From positions 24,926 to 88,925 of the forward strand of contig JAIXXN010000033.1 in the NCBI GenBank assembly GCA_027490725.1: DNA of 64,000 nt, written 5' to 3'. The number at the start of each line of letters is the position of its first letter. Position 1 is the stretch's first letter. The notes below the pieces were generated by a model, which saw only the letters and a list, made by a program, of their open reading frames with translations, searched no databases and was not told where the DNA came from. Below are positions 44,232 through 53,165 of this stretch, piece by piece. The stretch is from Oxalobacteraceae bacterium. Its GTDB lineage: Bacteria; Pseudomonadota; Gammaproteobacteria; Burkholderiales; Burkholderiaceae_D. Made by a program: the position numbers and the translations under genes.

Positions 44232-46439
44232 TTAAACCAGATCCTGCAAACAACGCCGCTCACGCAGCAAAGCGGTAAAGGCCGCCACGTCGACGGGGCG
44301 GCTGAAATAATAGCCCTGCATCTCGTCGCAGCCATGACGGGTCAGAAACTCCATCTGCTCGCGGGTTTCCACGCCTTCCGCGATCACCCGCATATTCAGA
44401 TTGTGCGCCAGCGACACCACCGACAGGGCAATTGCCGCATCGGCCTGATTGCTGGTCACGTCATCGACGAATGATTTATCGATCTTCAGCACGTCAATGG
44501 GGAAACGCTTCAGATAACTGAGACTGGAGTAACCGGTGCCGAAATCGTCGAGCGAAATGCTCACGCCGATGGCTTTCAGGCGACGCAGCGCTGCTACTGC
44601 TTTGTCCGGATCCCCCATCACCGTACCTTCGGTAATTTCCAGTCCCAGACATTGCGGGTCCACCTCGAAGTGGCGCAGCGTGCTTTCCACATACGGCACC
44701 GTGCCGTCGTTGCCAAACTGGCCGGCCGACAGATTCACGCCGACCTTGATGTCACCCAGTCCCGCGTCATGCCAGCGGCGGATCTGGGCGCACACGCTGG
44801 CCAGCACCCACTCGCCGATCTGGGTCACCAGCCCGTATTCTTCGGCCAGCGGAATGAACCGGTCCGGCGGCACACGTCCCAGTACCGCGCTATCCCAGCG
44901 CAGCAGTGCTTCGGCGCCGACAATGGCGCCGCTGCGCAGGCACATTTGCGGCTGATAGTAGACTGCGAATTCATCGCGCGCGATCGCACCCCGCAGCTGG
45001 TTCTGGATCGCCAGCCGGTCACGCACCTCGGCATCCATGCGTTCGGTGAAGAAGGCATAGTTATCGCGGCCGACTTCCTTGGCGCGGAATAGCGCCGTAT
45101 CGCCATTGCGCACCAGTTCGTCAAAACTGTCGCCATCGGTCAGGCTCACGGCAATCCCGATACTCGAGGTGATACTGATTGCCCGCCCGTCGATCTGGCG
45201 TTCCATGCGCAGGCCAGCGAGTATGCGCTGCGCCAGCGCCATGGTGTGCGCCAGCTGACGCTCGTCGGCAATAATGATCTGGAATTCGTCGCCGCCCTGG
45301 CGGGTTACGGTATTGCCCTCACCGACGCACTCGCCAAGGAATTTGGCCACCGCCTGCAAGGCCTGATCGCCCACATGGTGACCATACGAATCGTTAATGC
45401 TCTTGAAGTGATCCAGGTCGAGACACATCACCGCGACGCAGCGTCCTTCGCGCCGCGCCGTCGCCAGCGTCTGCTCGAAACGCTGACGCGCCAGCATCCG
45501 GTTCGGCAGCCCGGTCAGCGCATCGTGGTGCGACAGGAAGTCGATCAGATGCTGCTCGGCCTTGCGTTCGGTGATATCCATGAACACCGCGACGTGGTTG
45601 CAAATCTCGCCCTGCGCGTCGCGCACCACCGAAACACTGAGCAAGCCGGGAAAGGTGTCGCCGTTCTTGCGGCGCGCCATGATTTCACCCGACCAGTGGC
45701 CGGTCTGGACGATGGCCTGCGACATGGCCTCGTAGGTGTGCTGGTCGGTTTCCCCGGCATGCAGCATGATCACGCCCTGCCCGATCGCTTCCTCGCCTGC
45801 ATAGCCGGAAATGCGGGTGAACGCCGGATTCGACGCAACAATGCAGCCGCGCCGATCAGACACCACAATCGCATCCTGCGTCGCTTCGAAAACCTGACTG
45901 GCAAGGCGCATGAACTCTTCGTTCGCACGGCGCTGCTGGACTTCCTGTTCCAGCGATGCGGCCAGCGCCGATAGCTGCGCGGTACGCTCGCTGACCCGCT
46001 GCTCGAGCATGGCCCGTTCCGCCGCCAGCGCCTTCTGTGCGCGGGCTAGCCGCACATGGGCATCGGTACGGGCCAGAATCTCTTCGGCCTGAAACGGCTT
46101 GGCGATAAAGTCCACCGCGCCCAGCGCAAAGCCGCGTACCCTGTCGTCGGTGTCGTGCTGCGCCGACAGGAAAATCACGGGAATCTGGCACAGCTCCGGC
46201 GTGGCTTTCAGGCGCTGGCAGACTTCGAAACCATCTATGCCGGGCATGCGGATATCGAGCAGAATCAGTTCCGGTGGACGCGATTGGACGGTCCATAGCG
46301 CCAGCTCGCCATTCGGCGCCTGTCGCACGTAATAACCTGCTTCCGTCAGCAGATCGCTGAGCAGCTTGAGCGAGGCTGGCGTGTCTTCCACGATCAGCAC
46401 TTCACCTTTACCTGCCTGTTCCGAATATTCCCGCACCAT
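44232..46439 (-). CDS. Response regulator with PAS, GGDEF and EAL domains
   Basis: A 735-residue c-di-GMP signalling protein. Domains in order: receiver (about 13-130) with phospho-acceptor Asp62 in LLDIRMPG and the Lys of IAKPF; a coiled-coil link; PAS (about 180-300); GGDEF (about 310-465) with intact GGDEF in RQGGDEFQ but no clear inhibitory RxxD site; EAL (about 480-730) with EALLRW, LEITEG, DDFGTGYSS, KIDKSF and AEGVE all present. Both synthesis and hydrolysis of c-di-GMP are chemically possible. The sensor kinase gene is 54 bp upstream on the same strand and is the likely phosphate donor. Confidence 0.93.
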   Translation of the reverse strand: MVREYSEQAGKGEVLIVEDTPASLKLLSDLLTEAGYYVRQAPNGELALWTVQSRPPELILLDIRMPGIDGFEVCQRLKATPELCQIPVIFLSAQHDTDDRVRGFALGAVDFIAKPFQAEEILARTDAHVRLARAQKALAAERAMLEQRVSERTAQLSALAASLEQEVQQRRANEEFMRLASQVFEATQDAIVVSDRRGCIVASNPAFTRISGYAGEEAIGQGVIMLHAGETDQHTYEAMSQAIVQTGHWSGEIMARRKNGDTFPGLLSVSVVRDAQGEICNHVAVFMDITERKAEQHLIDFLSHHDALTGLPNRMLARQRFEQTLATARREGRCVAVMCLDLDHFKSINDSYGHHVGDQALQAVAKFLGECVGEGNTVTRQGGDEFQIIIADERQLAHTMALAQRILAGLRMERQIDGRAISITSSIGIAVSLTDGDSFDELVRNGDTALFRAKEVGRDNYAFFTERMDAEVRDRLAIQNQLRGAIARDEFAVYYQPQMCLRSGAIVGAEALLRWDSAVLGRVPPDRFIPLAEEYGLVTQIGEWVLASVCAQIRRWHDAGLGDIKVGVNLSAGQFGNDGTVPYVESTLRHFEVDPQCLGLEITEGTVMGDPDKAVAALRRLKAIGVSISLDDFGTGYSSLSYLKRFPIDVLKIDKSFVDDVTSNQADAAIALSVVSLAHNLNMRVIAEGVETREQMEFLTRHGCDEMQGYYFSRPVDVAAFTALLRERRCLQDLV

Positions 46440-46493
46440 GTAAACACTTTCTCACGCTGTCTGCCGCTGCCGGGCAGCACTATGATATACCGA

Positions 46494-48677
46494 TCAGCTT
46501 ACGCTGGCTGTGCCGTTTTCCGCATCGTCCAGCAGACCACACAGCTGTGGATACTGGTGCTGGCGCAGCATATGTTCGACGGCCGCCACCAGCGGTGCCG
46601 GCAAGGGTGCCAGCAACTGCGCCACCCGTCCCAGATTCAGTTCCAGCAGCGCCTTCATCAGAGCCCGCCGCAGCGCCGGATCGAGCGCGGCCAGATCGTC
46701 TCGCGACAGACCGGGAGGCGGCGCTGCGCGCGCCTCGCCGAGCGCTGCCACACTGACGCTAACTTCATTGCCGCCGGGCGCCGGCGCGGCGCCGTCGCGT
46801 GGCAGTAACAGACTGAAACGGAAGCTCGCCCCGGCACCCGCTTGCGATTCCAGCGTCAGTTCTCCGCCCATCAGTTGCACGAACTCGCGCGAAATCGTCA
46901 GCCCCAGCCCGGTGCCTTCATGCGCGCCCGGCGTGTCGGCCTGTATGAACGGTTCGAAGATGCGCTGCTGATCCTCGGCGGCGATACCCGGACCGTTGTC
47001 GCGTACGGTGAATACCAGCGCATACTGTTCGCCCGCCGCATCAGCCACGGACTGCCCCTGTACCGCCAGTGTGACCTGTCCGTGCGGTGCAAATTTGATC
47101 GCATTCGACAGCAGGTTGATCAGCACCTGGCGCAGCCGGGTACCATCCACACAGGCGTCGGGTGGCAAGCCTTCCGCCTCCAGCAATAATTGCACGCCAT
47201 TCTGCTCGGCCTTCATGCTGACCATATCGATTACTTCCTGCAGCATATCGGCCAGCACCACCACCTCGGTCTGCAGGACGGTGCGTCCGGCCTCGATTTT
47301 CGACAGCTCCAGAATATCGTTAATCAGGGTCAGCAGATGCTGGCCGGAGCGGTGAATAATCGCCAGATTGCGCTTTTCCTCCGGCAACATGTTTTTCGAA
47401 TCCGCCATCAGGCGCGAAAAACCGATCACGGAATGCAGCGGCGTACGCAACTCATGGCTCATGTTGGCCAGGAAGGTGCTCTTGGCCCGGTTGGCCGCCT
47501 GCGCCTGCAGCACCGCCACCGACAGCGCATTGGTACGCTGCGTCACCAGATCCTCCAGATGGATGCGGTGACGCCGCAATTCCTGCGCCGCTTCGCGGCT
47601 TTCCGTAACATCGTAATTCACCCCCACCATGCGTGCCGGCTTGCCATCGGCACTGCGGAAGATCATGGCATCAGCCTTGATATGACGCACCGAACCATCG
47701 GCCCAGACGATCCGGAATTCCACATCGAATTCTGCCCTGCCATCGAGGGCCTGCTGCAGCAACGCTTCGGTGGGTATCGCATCATCGGGGTGCATCATGC
47801 TGCGCCAATGCTGCATCGGCCGGGCCAGGGTACCGCCTTCGATACCGAACAGCCGGTACATCTGCTCGTCCCATACCACCACATCGTCGGCGATATTCCA
47901 GTCCCAGATCCCGATTGCTGCCGCACTGGTCGCGATCTGCAGGCGCTCCTCGCTGGCATGCATGGCCACATAACGGCTATCCATCACCCGCACCATCGCA
48001 CGGATCGAACTATTCAGCGTTTTCAGTTCGCCAAGGAACAGGTCCTTGGGCGGTGCCGCGCCGGGATTCTGGCCCGCTTTCACATTCGCGGCATAGCGCT
48101 CGATGCTGGTCAACGGTTTGAGTACCAGATGCCACAGCAGCACGTACAAGGCCAGCACCAGCGTCAGCACCATCACGAAGATCATCCCGATGATGGTGTA
48201 CAGGCGTTTGCGTAACTGTTCGACCAGTTCGGTCGGCGTGGCATACACGGTGATGGTACCGATCTGCTGACCGCCAACGATGATAGGCCGCCAGGCCGAC
48301 AGCAGATCGGCACGTTGCGGTAGCTGGCTGCTGCTCACCAACTGGCCGGCCTGGCTGCGCATCAGAATAAAGGGCTGGCTATTCGAAACGGGCGCCACGC
48401 TGCTGCCATACAGATTGCGGTTACTCAGACCGCTTTTCATGATGGTGATGATCTGGGTTTCATCAAAATTCCAGGCTGGCAGCGCCACTGCCACCGCCAG
48501 TTCCTCGGCACTTTCGGCCAGCGTCCGATGCAGCTGTTCCCAGCGCTGGGCGCGTTCCACCTGATAGAAATACAGGGCAAAGGTAGTCAGTACCAGTGTC
48601 ACGACGGCGGTCAGCGTTACGCTGACGTACACGCCAATCGAGATCCGGCCAGCGCGGCGGGCAAAACGCTCTAACAT
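46494..48677 (-). CDS. Membrane sensor histidine kinase with PAS domain
   Basis: A 727-residue kinase. Two transmembrane helices (about 12-35 and 155-180) enclose a periplasmic sensor of the CHASE8-like type, followed by a HAMP-like link, a PAS domain (about 250-370), the dimerisation domain with SHELRTPLHS (phospho-His) and the ATPase domain with NLLSNAIKFA, DNGPGIA and GTGLGLTI. It has no receiver of its own; a roughly 70-residue helical tail follows. The start at 48677 is preferred to 48725. It is co-oriented with, and 54 bp before, the REC-PAS-GGDEF-EAL gene. Confidence 0.92.
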   Translation of the reverse strand: MLERFARRAGRISIGVYVSVTLTAVVTLVLTTFALYFYQVERAQRWEQLHRTLAESAEELAVAVALPAWNFDETQIITIMKSGLSNRNLYGSSVAPVSNSQPFILMRSQAGQLVSSSQLPQRADLLSAWRPIIVGGQQIGTITVYATPTELVEQLRKRLYTIIGMIFVMVLTLVLALYVLLWHLVLKPLTSIERYAANVKAGQNPGAAPPKDLFLGELKTLNSSIRAMVRVMDSRYVAMHASEERLQIATSAAAIGIWDWNIADDVVVWDEQMYRLFGIEGGTLARPMQHWRSMMHPDDAIPTEALLQQALDGRAEFDVEFRIVWADGSVRHIKADAMIFRSADGKPARMVGVNYDVTESREAAQELRRHRIHLEDLVTQRTNALSVAVLQAQAANRAKSTFLANMSHELRTPLHSVIGFSRLMADSKNMLPEEKRNLAIIHRSGQHLLTLINDILELSKIEAGRTVLQTEVVVLADMLQEVIDMVSMKAEQNGVQLLLEAEGLPPDACVDGTRLRQVLINLLSNAIKFAPHGQVTLAVQGQSVADAAGEQYALVFTVRDNGPGIAAEDQQRIFEPFIQADTPGAHEGTGLGLTISREFVQLMGGELTLESQAGAGASFRFSLLLPRDGAAPAPGGNEVSVSVAALGEARAAPPPGLSRDDLAALDPALRRALMKALLELNLGRVAQLLAPLPAPLVAAVEHMLRQHQYPQLCGLLDDAENGTASVS

Positions 48678-48755
48678 CGGCTCACCATGGTTTGGGGTTG
48701 GTCTGATGACAACGCCTGAAATCATAGGTTCAAAGCGCGCCGAAGTCCACGCATT

Positions 48756-50384
48756 TCAACGCAGCGCATCGCAAGCCATCGCGGTACTCAGATACAGCTG
48801 GCCATTGAGTTCGCGTAGCAAGGCACTCTGGCGCAGCCGGTCCAGCACCGGACCTTTGACTTCGGCCAGATGCAGGCCCAGTCCGCGCCGTGCCATACGC
48901 TGATTCAGTTCCGACAGTGCATACAGGGCGCTGGTATCGATCGAGCTGACAGCACTCATTACCAGCACCAGATTGCGCGCTGTCGGGTGGCTCGCCAGTT
49001 CGCTCTCGATACGCTCGGTGACCGCTTCCATATTGCCGAAGAACAGATTGGCGTCGATGCGCAGCACCAGCAATTCCGGGCGGGTTTGCGCCGGATAGCG
49101 CTCGATATTCCGGAAATGCTCGCTGCCCGCGATACGTCCCAGCACCGCGATATGGGGCCGGCTGGCACGCCAGATCAGGGTGCCCATCGAGAGTGCCACC
49201 CCGACCACCACACCGTCTTCCACGCCGAGCAGCACCACGCCGAGGCAGGTCGCCCCCCAGGCCAGCACATCGCCACGGTCGTATTCCCAGGCGGTACGCA
49301 GGATGCCCAGATCCAGCAGACCGAGTACCGCAACGATGATGGTGGCCGCCAGCACCGGCAGCGGTAGCAGCGCCAGCCAGCCGGTCGGCAGTAGCAAGGC
49401 AGCGGCCAGCAAAGCGGCCGTGACCAGACTGGCCAGCGGAGTATGCGCGCCTGCGGCGAAGTTCACCGCGGAGCGCGACAGGCTGCCCGTGACGGGCAAG
49501 CCGCCGGTCAGTGCGCTGGCGAGATTGGCTGCGCCCAGCCCGATCAGCTCATGGTTGCTGACCAGCTTTTCATTGCGTTTCAGCGCCAGTGACTGGGCCG
49601 CCGACATCGACATCAGGAACACGATAAAGCCGATCAGCAGCCCCGGTTGCAGCAAGCTACGCCAGTGCTGCGCCGAGGTGGCCAGATTCAGCTGCGGCAG
49701 ACCGCCAGGTATCAGGCCGGTGGTACGTACGCCCTGCTGCGCCAGATCCGTGCCGGCCATCAGCGCGATCCCGCCCAGCACTACCAGCATCGGCGCCAGC
49801 TTGGCAGCGATATCGGCCACGCCGGCCGACACACCGCAGCGTCCCAGCAACCGCGCCAGATACAGGCGCGCCAGCACCAGCAGCAGCAAGGCACCCAGCC
49901 CCAGCGCGGCACTCGGGGTGTGCCAGTGCGGCAGCGCGGCACCGAGCAGCGTGTGCAACTGGTCGTAGGCGATCAGCAGCGCCGAGCCGACGGTAAAGCC
50001 GTTCATCACAGGACGGGAGAAGAAATTGGCGAGAAAGCCCAGTCGCAGCAGGCCGCAAAGTAACAGCACTACGCCGGAAACCAGCGCCAGTTGCGCCGCC
50101 AGCACCACTGCCAGCGTGGAGCCGGGGGCTGCCAGAGGGGCAATCACGGTCGCCGTCATCAGCGAAATAATCGCCATCGGCCCGACCGACTGGGTCATGC
50201 TGCTGCCGAACAGCGCATAGATAATCGGAGGGAGAATGCTGGCGTAGATCCCGACCACTGGCGGCAGACCGGCCACCAGCGCATACGCGGTGCCCTGCGG
50301 GATCATCATCATGGCCACCACCAGACCGGCAGATAGATCGCCAGCGAGGTAAGCGCGCCGGTAGTGCCTTAGCCAATACAGCAT
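48756..50384 (-). CDS. SulP family anion transporter with STAS domain
   Basis: A 542-residue inner-membrane protein with 10-14 helices and a cytoplasmic STAS domain (about 430-540). The start DLSAGLVVAMMMIPQGTAYALVAGLPPVVGIYAS is the SulP signature. Bacterial SulP proteins carry sulfate, bicarbonate or dicarboxylates; no carbonic anhydrase is fused or adjacent, so the substrate is open. It is flanked by signalling genes but shares no obvious operon with them. Confidence 0.92.
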   Translation of the reverse strand: MLYWLRHYRRAYLAGDLSAGLVVAMMMIPQGTAYALVAGLPPVVGIYASILPPIIYALFGSSMTQSVGPMAIISLMTATVIAPLAAPGSTLAVVLAAQLALVSGVVLLLCGLLRLGFLANFFSRPVMNGFTVGSALLIAYDQLHTLLGAALPHWHTPSAALGLGALLLLVLARLYLARLLGRCGVSAGVADIAAKLAPMLVVLGGIALMAGTDLAQQGVRTTGLIPGGLPQLNLATSAQHWRSLLQPGLLIGFIVFLMSMSAAQSLALKRNEKLVSNHELIGLGAANLASALTGGLPVTGSLSRSAVNFAAGAHTPLASLVTAALLAAALLLPTGWLALLPLPVLAATIIVAVLGLLDLGILRTAWEYDRGDVLAWGATCLGVVLLGVEDGVVVGVALSMGTLIWRASRPHIAVLGRIAGSEHFRNIERYPAQTRPELLVLRIDANLFFGNMEAVTERIESELASHPTARNLVLVMSAVSSIDTSALYALSELNQRMARRGLGLHLAEVKGPVLDRLRQSALLRELNGQLYLSTAMACDALR

Positions 50385-50466
50385 AAATTATCCACGGTAC
50401 CGAAAAAATACCGCAAGACTACGCCATCGGCCGCCGCAGGTCTAGCCTCGCCTGCGCTGGCAGCGT

Positions 50467-51933
50467 TTAATCTGCCAGTTCGATACAGCAGCGCCCCACC
50501 CGCTTGGCGCGTTGCAACGCCACATCGAGACGCTCGAGTACTGCAGCGACGCCATCGTCAGTACGGGTCTGGCTCACGCTCAGACTGATCACCACCGTCG
50601 CCTCGCTCGGCAGATCGGCTTCCATGATGGCCTTGCGCAGCTTCTCGGCCAGTCGCATCGCGTCGACCGCATTGGTATGGGTGGCGATCACGATAAATTG
50701 CTCGCCCTGCATACGCGCCAGCAGATCGGAGGTACGCAGGCGTTCCTTGACGATCGCCGCCACGCTGCGCAGCACCGCGTCGCCCACGTTGGAGCCATAG
50801 ATATCATTGTCGGACTGGAAGCCCACCACATCGAAGGACAGCACCGCCAGGGCAATCCCGTAACGGCGCGCACGGCGCAGTTCATGGTCGAGCATTTCCT
50901 CGCCGGCACGTCGGTTGGCCGCACCGGTCAGGGTGTCAACGGTGCTCATTTGCGACAGCTGGCCGTTCAGTTCTTCGTTCTGGTGCTGCAGCGCGCTCAT
51001 GCCCATCGCAAAGCTGATGATCTGGGCCAGACCGCTAAAGCAGGCAAACTGCTCGCGCGAGAACATGATGTGGCGATCGAACATCAGGCAGATTGCGCCA
51101 ATTTCCGGGCCGCCCGGTGCCGCGCGCAGCGGCAGCGACAGCACCATGCGTACACCGCGATCATGCAGCGCCATAGCGAATTCGGGGTTGCCGGCTTTTT
51201 CCGGCGCATCGAGCAGCATCAGTTCACCGCGCGCTACCGACAGCAAGGGCGGGAAAATCTCGCGCAGTGGCGATTGCAGCAGACGGTCACGACGTTGCAG
51301 CAGGCGCGCCAGATCCAGATGGTTGCGCGATTCCTGCGCCAGCAACTGCAGATCGCCGCGTTCCTTCATATGCAGCACGGCGGTATGTCGCACACCGGGG
51401 AAATTGCAGAGTGCCAGACAGATATGGGCCGCCATGGTTTCAACCGGCTCGATACTGGCCAGTGCCCGTTGCAGACTACGCTGCACGCCCAGCACATCGC
51501 GCAGTTCTTTTTCCTTGTCCAGCAATTGCTGCTGCAGCGCCGCTGCCGCATCCACCGGCTGGGTCAGTGCCTGTGCCACAGACTGGCGCAGCTCATCGTC
51601 GATCAGCGGGCAGATACGGTAGTCAAAATGGCCGAAAGTCATCAACTCCGGCAGCCAGGCCGTGTGATCGTAGGGACACAGCACCAGCACCGGCGCACCG
51701 GCGCGGCTGCGGATCAGTGTGCCGATACCCGCCAGTTCATTGAGATACTGGTAGCCATTCAGATCGAGAATCAGCAGATCGGGTTGACGCTGGCCCAGTT
51801 GCGCGACGACCTGTTCGAGCTGCTCGGCCAGATGCAACTGGGCGAACATTTCGCCGCAGAGCGCCTGAAAAGCCATGCGCTGGACGCCATCGGTACTGAA
51901 AAATACGCCCGCACTTACGCTACGACCCGCCAT
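50467..51933 (-). CDS. Degenerate GGDEF protein with receiver-like and GAF-like domains
   Basis: A 488-residue cytoplasmic protein. The N-terminal part (about 5-125) has a receiver-like fold with Asp in LLILDLNG but lacks the acidic pair and the conserved Lys (RICPL instead of KPF). The middle (about 155-310) is GAF-like. The C-terminal GGDEF domain carries MQGEQF in place of GGDEF, and the first metal-binding stretch reads FDVVGFQSDND instead of the usual D-x-D, so it is probably inactive as a diguanylate cyclase and may bind c-di-GMP or GTP. AGGAG precedes the start at 51933. Confidence 0.85.
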   Translation of the reverse strand: MAGRSVSAGVFFSTDGVQRMAFQALCGEMFAQLHLAEQLEQVVAQLGQRQPDLLILDLNGYQYLNELAGIGTLIRSRAGAPVLVLCPYDHTAWLPELMTFGHFDYRICPLIDDELRQSVAQALTQPVDAAAALQQQLLDKEKELRDVLGVQRSLQRALASIEPVETMAAHICLALCNFPGVRHTAVLHMKERGDLQLLAQESRNHLDLARLLQRRDRLLQSPLREIFPPLLSVARGELMLLDAPEKAGNPEFAMALHDRGVRMVLSLPLRAAPGGPEIGAICLMFDRHIMFSREQFACFSGLAQIISFAMGMSALQHQNEELNGQLSQMSTVDTLTGAANRRAGEEMLDHELRRARRYGIALAVLSFDVVGFQSDNDIYGSNVGDAVLRSVAAIVKERLRTSDLLARMQGEQFIVIATHTNAVDAMRLAEKLRKAIMEADLPSEATVVISLSVSQTRTDDGVAAVLERLDVALQRAKRVGRCCIELAD

Positions 51934-52161
51934 CTTGCACTCCTGCATCAACCAAAAGAATTAAAAAAAACCGATTCGCATAAGTTTGACACAACATTCA
52001 CGAATAGCAACTTTTTTTGTCATTTAGATCAAAATATTTCCTATGAAACTTATTTTGAGCCGTTTTTGAGCCGTAAACTGTTGCTTTTTTGTGAACTGAT
52101 TTGCGCCAGACGTGATGCTGCACACCGGGCGGCACACAGCAAGATAGGCAGGGAAAGTCAG

Positions 52162-52184
52162 GCGCTCGGCTCGGCAGCGAGCGC
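52162..52184 (-). terminator. Hairpin after the PEP-CTERM gene
   Basis: GCGCTCG (52162-52168) pairs with CGAGCGC (52178-52184), a 7-bp stem with a 9-base loop, 8 bp beyond the stop codon on the minus strand. No T-run. The rest of the 258-bp gap to the degenerate GGDEF gene is AT-rich and shows nothing else. Confidence 0.4.
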
Positions 52185-52191
52185 GCGGGGA

Positions 52192-52911
52192 TTAGCGCTG
52201 CTGACGACGGCGGGCGGTCCAGCCCAGCAGACCCAGACCAGCCAGCAGCATGGCGTAGGTTTCTGGTTCCGGTACCGGGGTAATGCTATTCCCGCCGCCG
52301 GACACCGGGCTCACCGTCAGCGAGGTCAGCATACCGTTAGCGCCCATCATGGCGTGGGTAGCCGTCGACGAGTAGGTGTAATAGAAGCTCGAGCTATTGA
52401 ACGCTGCGAAATCCAGACTGGCAGGCAGCGCATTCGTGCTGAACGCGGTGCCGCTGCTGTCGAACAGGCTGAGCGCCATCATTTGCGAAGCGACCTGATT
52501 GGCGCTGACATTGGCGATCCCGAAACTGTCGGCACCATGCAGATTCGCGGCATTATTTGCCACCTGAACATTGGTGCTGCTGCTCAGCGGCGCATCGAGC
52601 GCCATTGCCTGCTGGCCGATGGCGGCGCTCAGCGCATTCTGCGCCGCAGGTGCAGCATACATTGCCATACCGCTGAAACTACCGAACTGGCCGGTCGTCG
52701 TATCGTAGCTGAAGTGGCCACGGATCACATCGCCCACCGACACGGTGGAGCCGGACAGACTGCTGCTATTGACCAATCCGCCGCTAAAGCTCAGCGGCGA
52801 AAACTCCACCATCTCCTGAATTTTTGCAGTGAAATCGAACTGCAGCACAGTAGCGTTGGCAGTGCCGGTCAGCGCCAGAGCGGCCAGAAACAGAGGCAAT
52901 TTTTTCATCAC
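52192..52911 (-). CDS. PEP-CTERM sorting-domain protein
   Basis: A 239-residue exported protein. It has a signal peptide (1-20, ending ALTGTANA) and a C-terminal sorting signal: PVPEPETYAM, a hydrophobic helix LLAGLGLLGW and the basic end TARRRQQR. PEP-CTERM proteins are processed by exosortase and are usually surface or matrix proteins of biofilm-forming bacteria. The mature region is Ser/Ala/Asn-rich and probably beta-rich. No exosortase gene is in the window. Confidence 0.93.
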   Translation of the reverse strand: MMKKLPLFLAALALTGTANATVLQFDFTAKIQEMVEFSPLSFSGGLVNSSSLSGSTVSVGDVIRGHFSYDTTTGQFGSFSGMAMYAAPAAQNALSAAIGQQAMALDAPLSSSTNVQVANNAANLHGADSFGIANVSANQVASQMMALSLFDSSGTAFSTNALPASLDFAAFNSSSFYYTYSSTATHAMMGANGMLTSLTVSPVSGGGNSITPVPEPETYAMLLAGLGLLGWTARRRQQR

Positions 52912-52940
52912 TAAAACTCCAGAAATCGTGTAGATGCGTC

Positions 52941-52969
52941 ATTAAAACATTCACAACAACTGTTGTCAA
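52941..52969 (-). promoter_or_regulatory. Strong promoter of the PEP-CTERM gene with overlapping palindrome
   Basis: On the minus strand a perfect -35 TTGACA (52964-52969) is spaced 17 bp from TTTAAT (52941-52946), 30 bp before the start codon. The interrupted palindrome ACAAC-T-GTTGT (52956-52966) overlaps the -35 and spacer and could be an operator. Confidence 0.6.
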
Positions 52970-53116
52970 GCGATAATATAAGTTATCTTAAAGCAATTAC
53001 TCTAAAGACGATAAAAAGCGGGGTTAGATCGGGCAAAGTGCAGGCTCAAGCGGTACTTCCGCTGAGATTACAACTTGCCCGGCCCGACCCCGCCCGGTAC
53101 GCTGGTACTGCCGCCA

Positions 53117-53165
53117 CTTAATGTGCGCCGCTTAATGTGCGCCGCTTACTGTGCGCCGCTTACTG
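53117..53165. repeat. 14-bp tandem repeat across the stop codon of the efflux outer-membrane gene
   Basis: Units CTTAATGTGCGCCG (53117-53130), CTTAATGTGCGCCG (53131-53144) and CTTACTGTGCGCCG (53145-53158) are followed by a partial fourth unit that contains the stop codon (TTA at 53160-53162 on the plus strand). Each unit carries the same TTA. Confidence 0.85.
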
